DNA of 64,000 bases from Stichopus chloronotus (Eukaryota; Echinodermata; Holothuroidea; Aspidochirotida; Stichopodidae): the NCBI GenBank assembly GCA_021234535.1, contig CM037833.1:7390050-7454049 (forward strand), read 5' to 3'. How positions within the stretch are numbered: the stretch's first letter is position 1; every line of letters starts with the position of its first letter. Shown piece by piece: positions 13,001-23,783 of the stretch. The notes under the pieces are model-generated. The model was not told the DNA's origin and made no database searches. It saw only the letters and a program-made list of their open reading frames with translations. A program made the position numbers and the translations under genes.

Positions 13001-16000
13001 CACTGTGATTTTGATGATTTGATTAAGAGAATTTTTTTTTCTGAATCTGATATAATAGCATTAGTATGAGTCACATTAAGCTACATATGCTTTATATGAA
13101 ATATGAGATCTGCACAAGCTTTCTTTCCTGAGATCATATCTACATGTTCACAATTTGACCCTAATTGTTGACATTGAATGACCTTTTACAGTACCTCCAT
13201 TAAAGACCAATTGGTTCTTGTGCTCAATGAGATACAAATCATGACATCTGTACTAGCTTCCCTTCTTGAGATAAGAAGTGTACAAGAATTCCATACTGTG
13301 ACCCTGTTGACCGCAAATGAACTTTGACCTTCACCAAAGACAATGGAATTTTTGTACACTCAATGAGATACTGTACACCTACAAACTAGGAATGTACAGT
13401 GCAAATGTTTGTGTAAACAGTGTCAATTTCTCCAAGATCTTTAGTAAATGTCTGTGAATGTGTTCAGTTTTATTGGTGTCCTCTGTGTCTTTGAGTAAAT
13501 GTTATATTAACGTTCATCCCCAATTCTACTCACTGCATTGTTCCTTACCTCCTACAGCACTACATATACCTGTAGCAGCAGTAAATTGAATTTTCATGAA
13601 ATCACTGCTTAACTTCATTAATTGCATGTTCCATCTGGTTGTCACACAGACACCTTCCCTGTACAAGGATGACTATGTTAATTGTTGTTAACCACACACA
13701 GCCCTCTCGACTAAAAAAATAGCTACAGCAATAAAAATGCTGAAGTTAAATGGTTTTAATGCAGCTAAAGTAAATTTTACCACGTCATCTTTAATAATGA
13801 TTATTCCTACATGTCACCATGAAAGGCAGGAAAATATCAACGTTATCACTTTAACTGTGTCATCAATTACTGCAAGATATGATACACTCTGTAACAACCC
13901 TGAAAAAGTATGTGTTAATTTTCTTTTAAATAAAATAGTGAGGAACTCGGATTGAAGAGACAATATGCAACCATTAACTTGAGACAATTACTAGGTGGTC
14001 AGTGCCAAGCACATGAAGGGGGCAGGGGGAGGAGGATGGAAGATATAAGGACATTTAAAGAAGAACATTTAGAAGTTCCGTGGAATTTTTTTACCCATCC
14101 AGTGTGGCTATGAGCCAGTATGATTGGACTTGGTCTTAAATGCATTGAGTTGTTGCGTTGTTGGATGTAACACTGTATATATCGTGAAGTATTCTCCACA
14201 CTATTTTTAAGATGAATGTACAAAGTTTTAGTGTAAAATATGACATCCTGTTCCTGATGACCCAATATAAGCTTAGCAATATATCAGACAACATAAAGCA
14301 CATTTTCAAACAGTTTGGATCAAAATTTACTTGAAAATCTTAGTCTAGTCTGTTCCTCTACTGTAAGTATACTGTAAGGCACAACAGTTAGAAGTACATG
14401 TGTTGGCTAGGCTCTATCACAATGTGTACATTTGCCAAAGAGAAAATCCCAAGTCAATCTGGATGACAATATCTCGTAGTCTTGAGGAAACCTTCAGATT
14501 AAAGTTTGCAAAGACAGTGCGGATTGCTATTGTAGTTTGGGGTCTTTTCCACATGACATGGAAATGTTTTTGGCAGTTTTGGCCGATTGCAATGGGGAAT
14601 TCGATCCTTTCGAAGGTTTGATCCTGCTTTCCTGAACAGGTGATGGTAACTACAGTACAATACAAAGTGTACACAGACAACAATACAACTTGTGAGATCC
14701 AACGATGATTTTTGTGACTGAAATCTTTTACTTTAGGGAGTCTAAGCCCTTCACAACATTATTGCATCAACAGGGAGTCTTTCGAATAAATGTTGGTAAG
14801 GCACTCGTTCCGACCATGTACATAGTTACATATGCAGTAGTATACTTGCAACGAATCTATGCAACATGAACATAACAGCTTGGCAGGTGAGCAAGTTTGC
14901 CCTCACAGCAGAAGAAAATATTACGCAGACCAGTATGTATAAGTGGATGGGCTCAAAACTGTGGGTGAAAGCCTTATTTAGCTAATTTTTTCCCCGGTTA
15001 AATGACTGAGGTTTCTTTTTGGTGAGAATTACAAGGTGAATGTTAATTCCATGTTTTTTCCAAAACGCATGTTTTCCAACTTGTAGTAATGAAATAACTA
15101 GAGCACCATTGGTGCAGAGGCTCATACCTCAACATCCTGAAGGTACCATTTATGTATCATTATGTCAAATCATAGATACCACTGAGTATCATTATGTATG
15201 CCAAATCATCAACATTGTACAGTACAAGAGAATCTGTAGGACTGCACAATTTTCAGAATTTCATAAACTGGTGCTCCAACAGTGTAGAAGTTTGATCTTT
15301 GTCAATAAATTAAAGTTGTAAAAATTTTAATGGGTACTACCAAATAACAATGCTTACAATCAGCATCACTGTTCACATCCAATAATCATGAAAACTGTCA
15401 ATTTTTACTACCTTTTCTTATTGGTTTGTACTGGTAGTGGGTATATGAATTGGTACTAATGTGGAAAAGTGAATGGTCACAAGTTTTCCAAACCCAATTT
15501 AAATCATTAGCTACTCACTCATTAGTGGTCATTTACATGTGACTCATAATGGGGCCCTCTTAGATGAACATTGATCAGTCACTAAAAACTTGACACAAAA
15601 GTGGTATGTTTGTGAAGACTAACTGAAGTTCATGAATTCATTAAACAACTCAAAGTGCCCCTTTAAGTCCATATACTGGTCAACATACCTAAGGGCAATA
15701 TTACCTAAGGGCAATACAGAGTTTCAGTTAGCTATCAGTTGACACTGTGCAGTTACTCAATTATCATTCAGGCATGATAGGGATATAGATGTGTATGACA
15801 GTTTAAAGGGGCACTTTAATGGGAGAAGGAGAAGCAATTTGCAGAATTCCATAAAATGGATCATACAGTACGGTCCTCATGGAACCATAGACTACAAATT
15901 CATGAACACCCTAAGATAACCACTAGCAGAGTATCATTATGACAAACCATCAACATTGCACAAGAGAATATTTAGGAGAAGAACAACTTTGCAGAATTTC

Positions 16001-19000
16001 CTAAAATGGACCATAGCCTCCACATGGGACCTTAGACTGAAACTTTTTTGTACACCCCACATGAACTACCACCCAAGGATTATTGTGTCCAAATTAAATC
16101 TAAATCCATGGATGCATGGGTTAGGAGCAACAGTTCAAACAGAATTTCACATAATGGGCCATTGGGCCCCACATGGGGTCTTGGACTACCAATTCCTGAA
16201 CACCCTGGGGGACCAATAAGTTACTGAGCATCATTGTGACAAATCATCAGCATTGTACAATATAATCTGTAGGAGGAGAAGCATTTTGTAGAATTTCATA
16301 AAATGGGCCAAAGAACCCACATGGGACCTTGGACAAAACATTCCTGAAGACCCTAAATGGTCCACCACCTATGGAACATTGTGATTATGTTTCAAACAAA
16401 TCCATGAAAGCATGACGGAGGAGAAGCATTATGACTAATTGTGAACAGATAGACAGATGGACAGAGAGATAGACAGACTATAGACAAATAGAAAGATAGA
16501 GTGATGCTGCACCAATACAATAGCTCACACCAGCTAACTCGTATGAGCTAAAAACATGCATGCAATCCACTCCTCTTTTTGTTGTTCTCATGTACCTTAT
16601 ATGGTGCCAAGTACGTCCATATCGGCCTTTCAACTTTCTTTTTGGTATGTCTACGGTATTTTGGAATGTTCCTCGTTCTCTTGCTTTGCTTTTGTTTTCA
16701 TGTCTTACAAACGTTGTTACTTACACTGATGTTCCATTGTTGCCAATTTTTTTTTTATCTTTGTACTAAAATGCTTATTTGTGTGTGATGTGCCCTGCAA
16801 GGTGCACAGCTTTTGGGTGCACAACTTGAAGCATGTGTGTCTTGGAATTTTTTGAAACCCCTAATCACAGACTATTCCAATTTCATACTTCTAACTATAG
16901 CACGTATATATACTGCAACCATCAACGGGCAAATATGAAGCACAAGCCATTGTGTGAAGATAAGAATATGTTTGCAGTTCAGTTCCATTCTCTCTGATCG
17001 ACTACCTGAGCAAGCAAGCCGTTATCAATTGGTTTCAATTGGTTTGACCTCACCAAAAACAATAGGGTTCTTCTACTCAACATGGTACACCTACATACCA
17101 AATATGAGATCCGTCCAAGCTTCCTTCTTGAGATTTCAAGTTTACAAGCTTTTCACAATTTGACCTTGTTGACCCCAAATGACCTTTGACCTCCACCAAA
17201 AAAAATAAGGTACTTCTACTCAGTGTGGTACACCTACATACCAAATATGAGATCTGTCCTAGCTTCCCTTCTTGAGATATCGTGTTTACAAGGTAGGGCA
17301 TCACAAAATACAACACAAACACACATACACACATGCACACGTATACATGATTACAAAGGTTACAACTATCATCGAAACCAAAAAGTCAAAAGTCCCTAAA
17401 ATCACACATGGTTTTTAGGCTTGATTTTGTGTCAGTGTTCCAAATTAACATTAGCTGCCATGAATATGCCAAAGCTACTTCAAGTCCTGAATAGAATTCT
17501 TGCAGTAAATATTGTTGGATAAACTTCAGTATCACTTGATACATGCTACAAAAATATATTGTGTTTTATTCCTTTCTCACCCTATTTTATCTATTGATTA
17601 TTTAGAATAGCAGATAGGAGGGAGAGGTAGAGGAAGCTAAATTCTGCCAGGTAGAAGATGTACAGTATCTGGGGAAAATAAATATGCTGCATATACTGTA
17701 CATATTAAAGAGTTTCCCTGTAGCCTATGTTTCTTTTGAATAGTAGCTACAGTGTGATAAAGTTACGTCTTCCTGCTAAGCTAGGTCATCTTTCAACATC
17801 ATATTTGGGATAAACATGGTTATTGCATTGAAAGACTACATTGCAACAGTAATAGGTCTCTTACATATACTGTACATCTTTCTAGTTTTTAACAGATGGT
17901 AACTACTGGTACAGTAGCAGGTTTGACATATCTGTGGGTGCCACACACTTACATGTTCAGAGTAACTATGCATCTAAACAGAATGACTAATGATGCTCTA
18001 CCATGGATGACTATTTTCCTATAGATTCAAGAAATGATTCAGTGAGTGGCCACTAAGAACGACAATCAAATCCATTATGTAGTCAGTGATAGGTGTTAAG
18101 TTTTCTTAGCCTACTACATACATATCTAGTGCACTTACGTTTGTTCAAAATCAGCAAGTACAATGTAGTTACTAATGGAAATAAGTCTTGAATCTCTCCA
18201 GCTACTTTGCACTGTAGAGTGATCTTCAAAACTGAACGGTCCCTGATGGTGTAACGAGAGCTCAGCGAAGTGTTGTGAGTACCATCAGTGTTGCTTACAA
18301 TGGAGGATGGTTCATTCTGTATGGAAATGTCATCAGACTGGTACACCCATTCCAGGTCAACTCCAGGTCTGACTCCATTCATTGTACAGTTGATGAATCC
18401 ACTGTAAAACTCTACTTCCTGATAAATGTTCTGCTGATTGGTGAGCCCATTGACCACAGGATACTCTGGACTAGGACGAACTGGGATGAAACCGTAGTAA
18501 CTGCTAAAGTGATCAGTGACCATTGCACAGTGAATACTGTGCATACATTTTATACAATGGTGGACGAGTGCTATATTTTGGTAATCTCCTTGTGAATGTA
18601 GAAAATTTTAGGGCTTTCATCATTCTGCACGTATGATAAAAACAGACTTTTAATTCCTACCTAAACATTTGTCTTACCTACAGCAATGCTACACATGTTA
18701 TCTCTATTGTTATTCATTCCTTTGGATCTTGTAATCCCTATGAATTTAGGCCAAGATGGATTTGTTTTGCTGTGCTTTGGTGCATGTTGGTGCTATTGTA
18801 GTCTGCCTGTAATCAGATTAAAGTCTGAAATACTGTTCAAATGAGGTGGCCTTATGTTTTAATCCTTGATTGATCTTCGTCATACGGTAAATTAATTCTC
18901 TCAGACAAAAAGAAATCAAACAAAATCCTCAATTATTGTATTCTGGATTACTTTTCAGTGCAGCATGGTTCAGTGTTTCCTTCTTTTCTTTTTCTGCTAT

Positions 19001-22000
19001 CTTACGAAACCCAGGAAAGAACATGTCAGTTTTCTACAGAATTTTAGTAAAGTCTACCTAGCAAGTTCAGGGAACAGTTTTGAGAGACAGATTTCTGAGT
19101 GTTGTATCCTTTAAAAGGTTCAAATTTAGAACAATAAGCACTGATTTCTTCTTAAAGTTTTTAAGCTTTCTCATCAATATAAAAGAATCTGTGGAAACTT
19201 GATATTAAACATGATACATCTTGTCATCTTCGTGAGAGAAATTTGAAAAGATTAAAAGTTTCAAATGTAACACCTATCAAATGTATGGAAATCACCATAT
19301 GGCCATCAAGTATGAGACTCTTCACAGATTGACTGCTCATAACCCTAGCTTGATGATCTTCAATCTCCACAAAACCAATAGGAAGTATCTTCTCAACTTT
19401 AAAAATCCACACCTGGAAGTGTGAGTCACCTCAAAATATCCTTTTTGAGATAAATGAAGTCTAAATCGTTCAGACTTTTAACCTCTGGTGACCCTTAAAG
19501 ATTTTTAACCTCCAGCAAAATAATAGGGAACATCTACTCAATATGTGAATATTCATGCTGAATATAAGATCCCATCAATGTATCCTTCTTGAGATTGTGT
19601 TTGCAAGATTTACAGAACTCTTTGACTTTAAATGACCTTTGACCTCCACCAAAATCACAAGGGGTCGTCTGATCAATATGGCTAACCAACATCTTAAATT
19701 GAGGTTACCAAAAGTTACCCTTCCTCAGATATTGTCTTTCAAAGGTTTTTAGTTTGACCTCTGAGGAACCTCAAAGGACCTTTGACTGCTATAAAAGCAA
19801 CATGAGTCATCTACTCAGTATGATCAACCCACATATCTAGTATTGGATTAATGATGGTTACCACTTTTCAGACATTCATAGTACTGTAATTTGCAAAGTT
19901 TTGTCCCTTTGAAGTTTGGTGACCCCAAAGGGCATTTCCCTTCCACCAAAAGCAATAGGGATCATCTACTGAGTACGGGCGCAATGAGGATACTAGGTAC
20001 AGTACAGTATGAAATTCCCCAGTTTTTTACCCAGTAAGTAGTGACAACAGAATTTAAAGTTTGACCTCTAGTGACCTCAAATGATCTTTGACCTCCACCA
20101 AAATAAAAGAAGATTATCTACTCAATACGCTAAGAAGATTACTGTACAGCATGTATCAGATCAAACACAGTTACACTTCTTGAGATATATTGTGTTTAGA
20201 AGGTGTGTACATTTTGACCTTTGGTAACCCCCTGTGACCTCGACTAAAACCAAAAACAACAGGGAACATCTACTTCCTAAGGGCATCCATATGCCAAGTA
20301 TGAAATCTCTCAAGGTTACCCCTCTTGTCATGCAAATAAAAGCAGAGTGCTCACCACACATGCAAACTGACACAAACACAATGTTCATCACCATCACAGA
20401 TTCCTTCTGCTGATGTAAGGAAAAGAATAAAGACCACTCTTTATCGATCTATTGCACCATACACAGGACTTCCCATTCCAAATTTGTCACACACACATAC
20501 AGAACATGCATGTAACCTTTGCTGCAGAGGTTCCTTTGCTAACTTAAAGCAAGAAAATGAAAATTACAGTAGTTTGTCCTTATGTTTTTAATAATCAGTG
20601 TGACAAACTGTTATTGCAAGTACAGTACATGTTAACCAATTCCAATTATAAACCAAATATGCAATAATCTGCCCAACTACGATAAATCATTTTGAAACTA
20701 ACATAATACTTACCAAACACTTTCACTGGAACATAGAACTGCATTTGCTTTCCCACAGTGGGTGTATATGACACAGTGAAATTAAATTCATGTTTTAACT
20801 GCACATTGTTGATGATCAGTGAACCATCTGGGAGCATGTTGTAATCTCCACTCTCATATCCTCTTCCGTTTATTTCTGAATTCTCTAGGAAGATGAAGGG
20901 AACGGATTCACCATAACTTCCATCGCCATTAATCCATCCAAGAAGGTCAAAGCTCTGAAATCTGCAGGGCACTATGCCTCGTTTTCCAACTTCCAAATAG
21001 ACATTAGTGTCGCAAGGGAAATCTGGGAGTTCCACTGTAAGAGCATAAAAAGATGTATGAAAAAAAGTCACTTCCCTTCTATTACTGTTCTCCTAATTGA
21101 TGAAGTACTGTACGTTAATTCTTCCTCCAGTGTTTAATTAAGTAACACTTAATATTCACTAGAGTAATCCTAGAATTTGAAAATGATACAGTTGGACATA
21201 AAATACCGTATCCTCACATATCTGCATACAGCACAGTACAGTTACAGTTGTACTGCAGTTTGTAACAACAGGTGCTGTGTTGCAGTCACATGTACAGTAC
21301 GGCACTTTATACTTTACAATGTGTTCTACCATATTGGACTTACAAATTCTTCAGTGATCATGCACATACTGCACTGTATGTGTGCCAGGAGCAACAATAG
21401 AGCCGCCATTAGAAAATAAACGTCTCTTCTCTAACTTTTATCAGAGCAAAGCCGAAGAAGTATGCATGCCACAATTTCTCACATTTGTTAAATTGTGCAA
21501 AAAAAGGGTAATTGTCCTCAAGTGCCAAAATTTTGCTTCAAACACACAAATTTCCTGGCAAGAAAACCTCAAAGCTTTCTAACCTTTTCACTCTGAACTG
21601 CAGTATATTAGCAGAATTTGGAAAACAACAAATTACAACACTTGCTGCTACTCTTGGTGGTGTCTCTTGACATTTTTTTTTTTTTTAATTTTTCTCCAAG
21701 GTTCCTATTAGGGAAGAAAAATACAATGTATGTTCAAAGCTTTAGGATCCTGTTAAATTACTAACACATTAGTGTGACATGCATGTACACACACACAGTT
21801 ACAGTATGTAGAGTACTGTATTGTATGCATTGGTGATGCTGGTCAATTCAAATGTACATACAGTACTGTAACACAAACCTAGAAGTACTAATCTATAAGT
21901 TACTGGCATGCACACTGTACCCTGACTGTATGTTGTTCCAATTTCACTGCAATGCAAACTATACTTTAGGCTTCCATTCATAATAGTATACTTACTAATT

Positions 22001-22103
22001 ACTGCACAGAATAATGAAGAATATTTTTACCATTATTACCTGAATTTACTATTTCAAGACACAGGATTATCCATCCTGCACACAAAATGGCATTGACATA
22101 CAT
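3932..22103 (-). CDS. IgSF gene A: predicted single-pass Ig-domain receptor (8-exon model)
   Basis: Proposed coding exons on the minus strand are 22103-22040, 21034-20714, 18480-18139, 9427-9113, 8605-8537, 5035-4962, 4186-4168 and 4017-3932. The sum is 1290 nt, exactly 430 codons including stop. Order: signal peptide, V-like Ig, two Ig domains of a C-type, extracellular linker, TM helix, basic stop-transfer (KFKKVK), short acidic/serine tail without an obvious ITIM or ITAM. Every extracellular junction is phase 1, and each internal Ig exon is a multiple of three, the classical exon-shuffling layout. All introns obey GT-AG. The product would be a type I surface protein; ligand and pathway are unknown. 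Introns are loaded with tandem repeats and a retrotransposon tail. The last two exons are the weakest part. Additional or alternative exons cannot be excluded without transcripts. Confidence 0.7.
4168..4186 (-). CDS. gene A exon 7: 19-bp microexon (putative)
   Basis: A strong acceptor (TTATTCTCTTTTGCAG) and a strong donor (G|GTAAGTG) flank only 19 nt, encoding KSEGEK plus one base. Its entry phase 0 and exit phase 1 are exactly what is needed to join exon 6 to the proposed exon 8. Confidence 0.5.
4390..4905 (+). repeat. right copy of the ~450-bp direct duplication
   Basis: Diverged copy of ~3015-3455, offset by about 1.4 kb. It differs by small indels, including an extra 24 bases near 4470 and extra GTGAATGAATTTGTGATT units near 4680-4730. 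It lies in an intron of gene A. Confidence 0.75.
4962..5035 (-). CDS. gene A exon 6: rest of TM helix and stop-transfer
   Basis: 74 nt, entering in phase 1 and leaving in phase 0. Acceptor GCTAACTAG|TT, donor CCT|GTAAGTAGG. It encodes 'VFLIIIIVIIKFKKVKIPEK' then ESVP: an Ile/Val-rich membrane segment followed by Lys-rich residues, the expected topology of a type I membrane protein. On the plus strand it shows as the run of GATGATGATGATCAG at 5003-5027. Confidence 0.65.
5040..5747. other. intronic, no feature seen
   Basis: Part of the intron between gene A exons 5 and 6. The short plus-strand ORF 5332-5541 has no recognisable content. Confidence 0.4.
5748..6484 (-). mobile_element. 3' end of a non-LTR retrotransposon, RT C-terminus broken
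   Basis: On the minus strand the frame from 6490 contains 'KLSDLIDVGIATFAYRSLNG', 'VPDHFLNFF' and 'NHNTRQST', typical of the C-terminal part of L2/CR1-type RT ORFs. It then hits an in-frame TAG near 6254, after which the same frame continues as 'LWNSLPQTVTDKSSIKSFRR' to a stop near 6170. The 3' UTR runs to about 5748 and ends in an ACAAACGAAACC-like tail. 5' truncated. It sits inside a tandem array: the array block starting at 6484 recurs at 6661. Confidence 0.75.
6484..7700 (+). repeat. DR1-type tandem array B1 (diverged, ~140-180 bp units)
   Basis: Repeats of 'ATGACCTTTGACCTCCACCA' with a following 'ATCTACTCAATATGG'-type segment (units at 6915 and 7114 and diverged ones at ~7265, 7410 and 7550). 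The first part shows a distinct 178-bp duplication: 'GGACTTCATCTAGTCAAGAG' occurs near 6493 and 6671. It lies in an intron of gene A and ends in CA-rich sequence near 7690. Confidence 0.8.
8537..8605 (-). CDS. gene A exon 5: linker and start of TM helix
   Basis: 69 nt (23 codons), phase 1-1. Acceptor CTCTCTTTGCAG|TC after a strong pyrimidine tract, donor ATTG|GTAAGG. It encodes 'TGSTSDGGDSNRGWMFVSII' then LI: a Gly/Ser-rich stalk that turns hydrophobic at the exon end. The helix is completed in exon 6. Confidence 0.65.
9113..9427 (-). CDS. gene A exon 4: Ig-like domain, membrane-proximal
   Basis: 315 nt, phase 1-1. A pyrimidine-rich tract precedes acceptor AAATCAG|TT; donor is ACTG|GTAATTG. 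It encodes 105 residues starting 'LQIPVIDGCYSQQEDC'. 'NGTLACSVLAVP' (B-strand Cys) and 'ESVIKCSLSGMN' (F-strand Cys) frame an Ig fold. The C-strand Trp found in the sister domain is replaced ('YRMDMSLDIS'), and two extra Cys near the N-terminus could form a second disulfide. The open frame runs past the donor to a stop near 9075, but using the GT at 9112 keeps phase 1 with the next exon. Confidence 0.65.
9428..13084. other. large gene A intron, no additional exon recognised
   Basis: Part of the ~8.7-kb intron between gene A exons 3 and 4. I searched the minus strand for Cys/Trp Ig patterns and saw none. A short run of TTTCCTAAGGAAATT-type inverted repeats lies at 10905-10965. Confidence 0.4.
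13085..13420 (+). repeat. DR1-type repeat B2, about two units
   Basis: 'GAACTTTGACCTTCACCAAA' at 13319 and related blocks ('GAGATCTGCACAAGCTTTC', 'CTTGAGAT') match the 17-kb array in order. Diverged fragment in a gene A intron. Confidence 0.65.
13421..15098. other. intronic spacer, no feature seen
   Basis: Contains several 60-90 codon ORFs on both strands (13737-13955, 14400-14702) with no recognisable motif. They overlap one another, as expected of chance ORFs. Confidence 0.35.
15099..16554 (+). mobile_element. tandem-core element, HINE/pearl-like, copy 1
   Basis: Starts with an inverted-repeat-rich head (GAGCACCATTGGTGCAGAGG) and continues with a body containing ~150-bp monomers ('CATAAAATGG.CCATA...CATGGGACCTTGGAC', units near 15850, 16003, 16151, 16300). 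It then has a GACA/GATA microsatellite at ~16447-16500 and ends in a palindrome at 16521-16550 (AGCTCACACCAG...GTATGAGCTA). The same layout is found at 61145-62222. Tandem core + microsatellite + 3' hairpin is the structure of Helentron-associated non-autonomous elements; assignment is inferred from architecture. It lies in a gene A intron. Confidence 0.65.
16555..17034. other. intronic spacer, no feature seen
   Basis: AT-rich, with overlapping short ORFs only. Confidence 0.35.
17035..17345 (+). repeat. DR1-type tandem array B3 with CA-rich end
   Basis: Two ~145-bp units ('CTCACCAAAAACAATAGGGT' at ~17049 and the perfect TGACCTTTGACCT at 17180). They are followed by ACAAACACACATACACACATG at the 3' side. 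Same order of blocks as the longer arrays at 19 and 55 kb. Confidence 0.8.
17346..18138. other. intronic spacer, no feature seen
   Basis: Nothing recognisable between the B3 array and gene A exon 3. Confidence 0.35.
18139..18480 (-). CDS. gene A exon 3: Ig domain (C-type)
   Basis: 342 nt, phase 1-1. Acceptor CATCCCAG|TT, donor AAAC|GTAAGTG. The 114 residues contain 'INCTMNGVRPGVDLEWVY' (B-strand Cys, C-strand Trp) and 'SVLKITLQCKVAGE' (F-strand Cys), so the Ig disulfide and core Trp are intact. The 'GVRP..LEW' block recurs in gene B exon 2, which supports membership of one family. The sequence lacks the DxGxYxC motif of V/I-set domains and reads more like a C-type. An overlapping plus-strand ORF (18275-18595) is a shadow. 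Confidence 0.75.
19255..20426 (+). repeat. DR1-type tandem array B4 with 3' hairpin
   Basis: About seven ~147-bp units. Clear 'TTTGACCTCCACCAAAA' blocks are at 19633 and 20085, with diverged ones between. It ends in CA-rich sequence (20335-20385) followed by a small hairpin: TTCCTT at 20401-20406 pairs with AAGGAA at 20417-20422. It sits in the intron between gene A exons 2 and 3. Confidence 0.8.
20714..21034 (-). CDS. gene A exon 2: V-like Ig domain
   Basis: 321 nt, phase 1-1, with acceptor TTTTATGCTCTTACAG and donor G|GTAAGTATT. The 107 residues show a B-strand Cys ('GIVPCRF'), a C-strand Trp ('LGWING'), and the block 'GRGYESGDYNMLPDGSLII', which resembles D-E strands of V-set domains. The F-strand position reads 'FNFTVSYT', so the canonical second Cys is missing. 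An extra Cys sits near the N-terminus (DFPCD) and could pair with the B-strand Cys. This arrangement would make an atypical V-like fold. The domain lies next to the signal peptide, so it is membrane-distal. Confidence 0.75.
21035..22039. other. intron 1 of gene A, no feature seen
   Basis: Contains many TACAGTACTGTA-like short palindromes but no supported element. Confidence 0.35.
22040..22103 (-). CDS. gene A exon 1: signal peptide
   Basis: ATG at 22103 opens a 21-residue stretch, 'MYVNAILCAGWIILCLEI' then VNS. It has a hydrophobic core and small residues at its end, as in a signal peptide. The donor follows as TCAG|GTAATA, leaving phase 1 and matching the V exon acceptor. An upstream in-register ATG is absent. 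No TATA box or other promoter could be identified. Confidence 0.65.
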
Positions 22104-22769
22104 TCTTCAGATATCTCTGACTGCAATTCTTCAGAAATCTGAGATCTTTAAAACAGGAAAGAATAAACATTGAGTCATTAGCAGAATATGAAAAATATGT
22201 GTCACTGATGTGAAAATGTCGGTCAGGATGAATGTGAAACTGTCAAAAATCATGAGGACTCAATTTCTGTGAAGCTGGCCATTGGGAGGAGTTTTAAGGA
22301 CAGTATTCTTCATTTTGGAAATTTCCATGCTGAAGACAGTCCTAAGATACAACATCATAATGCTTCTGTGAACTACTCTGAGTAGCCCACTAACTATTAT
22401 TTGAGTGTCCAAAATTATTATTACATTATTACACATAGATCTGTTACATAAACTAAATAATCTTGGAAAATGTCACTAACTGAAGCTTTCTGCTACGTGC
22501 ATACACATCCTGAGCAAATCCTGTGCTGAATGAATGCTGTGCTGGAATCATGCACTACAGTAACTCCACACAATAAACCAGCGATTCTTAAGCACCCCAT
22601 CCAAAATGTGAGGCACAATGTTTGTTACTGTATACATAGTGCATCACAGATTACAGTATTCGATCATGGTATCTGCGTTGGATATGCCACCTGTCTACAG
22701 TATAAGACTAAGGGGAAGAAGGGTTCAAATATTGTGAACTACTGTAGTCTCTTAGTACCGGGACGGGGA
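22104..22769. other. region upstream of gene A; promoter not identifiable
   Basis: The presumed 5' flank or 5' UTR of gene A. No TATA box at a convincing distance and no additional coding exon seen. Confidence 0.3.
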
Positions 22770-23394
22770 TGTAAAACAAGAGCCCATGGGCACTATAGTT
22801 CCTTGCATGAAAATGATTGAAAATCAACTGATCCTTTAGTCTTAATAAAGTCTAATCTACAATTCATCACATCCCCAAAAACAGTGTGGGGGCAGGCCCC
22901 ATTTTGTCCATACGAGTACTGATCAGCCAAAGGTAGTCCAATACTAATCTGAACAAAACCCTCGTGGCTTTGCACAATGTAATAATTTATGGCCCATATG
23001 GCCTACCCTGAAGTTGGACCTACAACTGTTGAACATTGGGAAAGTTTTCACTACCACAATGCTAATTAGATAATCATTCCACATTGTAAAACACAATACA
23101 TGCAGGAAAGATAAATTTTGCATTATTTTGTTATATGGTCCATATGGGACCAATCATTTGAACAACCAGAAGGAACCATTAACATAGTAGTAACAGGACA
23201 CAAGTTCAACTTAATGCCATACAATCTGCTGAAGAAACATTTTGCAGGATTTGTTACAATGGCCTATACTGTATGCCCCATTTGGACCCCAAAATCCTGA
23301 ATCCCTAAAGGCACCACTTCCATAATGCATCCATATTTTGTCTAAACTTTAATTATTGTGCTAAAAAGGTTTTCAGAGTTTTGCCCCAGTTCCC
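22770..23394 (+). repeat. head of a tandem-core element, related to the 15- and 61-kb copies
   Basis: Begins with 'ACAAGAGCCCATGGGCACTA', a palindromic head analogous to GAGCACCATTGGTGC at 15101. It contains blocks such as 'TGGTCCATATGGGACCAA' and 'CCCCATTTGGACCCCAAAAT', which resemble the CATGGGACCTTGGAC blocks of copy 1. It passes directly into a DR1-type array, so the head and core families appear combined. Confidence 0.45.
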
Positions 23395-23783
23395 CATGAT
23401 GACCTTTGACCTACACCAAAAACAAAAGGGCACACCTTCTCAATATGGTGAGCCTTCTGTACATACCAAGTTTGACTTTCAATCGGCTTCCCTCTAATGA
23501 ATTACAGCGTACCAAATTAAGTGTCACAGAAGCAGAGAATTTTGCCCCTGGAGTCCCCAGATGACTTATGACCTCCACCAAAAACAATGGGGCACACCTT
23601 CTCAATATGGCAAAGCTACACACCAAGTTTGACTTTCATCTGACTTTTCCCTATTGAGTTTGAGTGTACCCAAGCAAGTGTCTCAGATAAACCCACACAC
23701 ACGCACGCACATACGTGCATCCACACATACACACACACCAACCTGAGTGCATTTAGGTTCCTTTGCTGATTCAAGGAACAAAA
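23395..23783 (+). repeat. DR1-type tandem array B5 with (CA)n and 3' hairpin
   Basis: Two ~180-bp units beginning 'ATGACCTTTGACCTACACCA' (23399) and 'ATGACTTATGACCTCCACCA' (~23562). A (CA)n-rich tract at 23691-23739 follows, then a perfect stem: GTTCCTT at 23757-23763 with AAGGAAC at 23773-23779. Confidence 0.8.

Noticed and set aside
14400..14702. Overlapping ORFs of 67-88 codons on both strands
   Set aside because: Mutual shadows without motif, lying in a gene A intron.
15040..15321. 93-codon ORF at the head of the 15-kb element
   Set aside because: It starts outside the element, and the counterpart in the 61-kb copy is only partly preserved. It looks like chance reading of repeat DNA.
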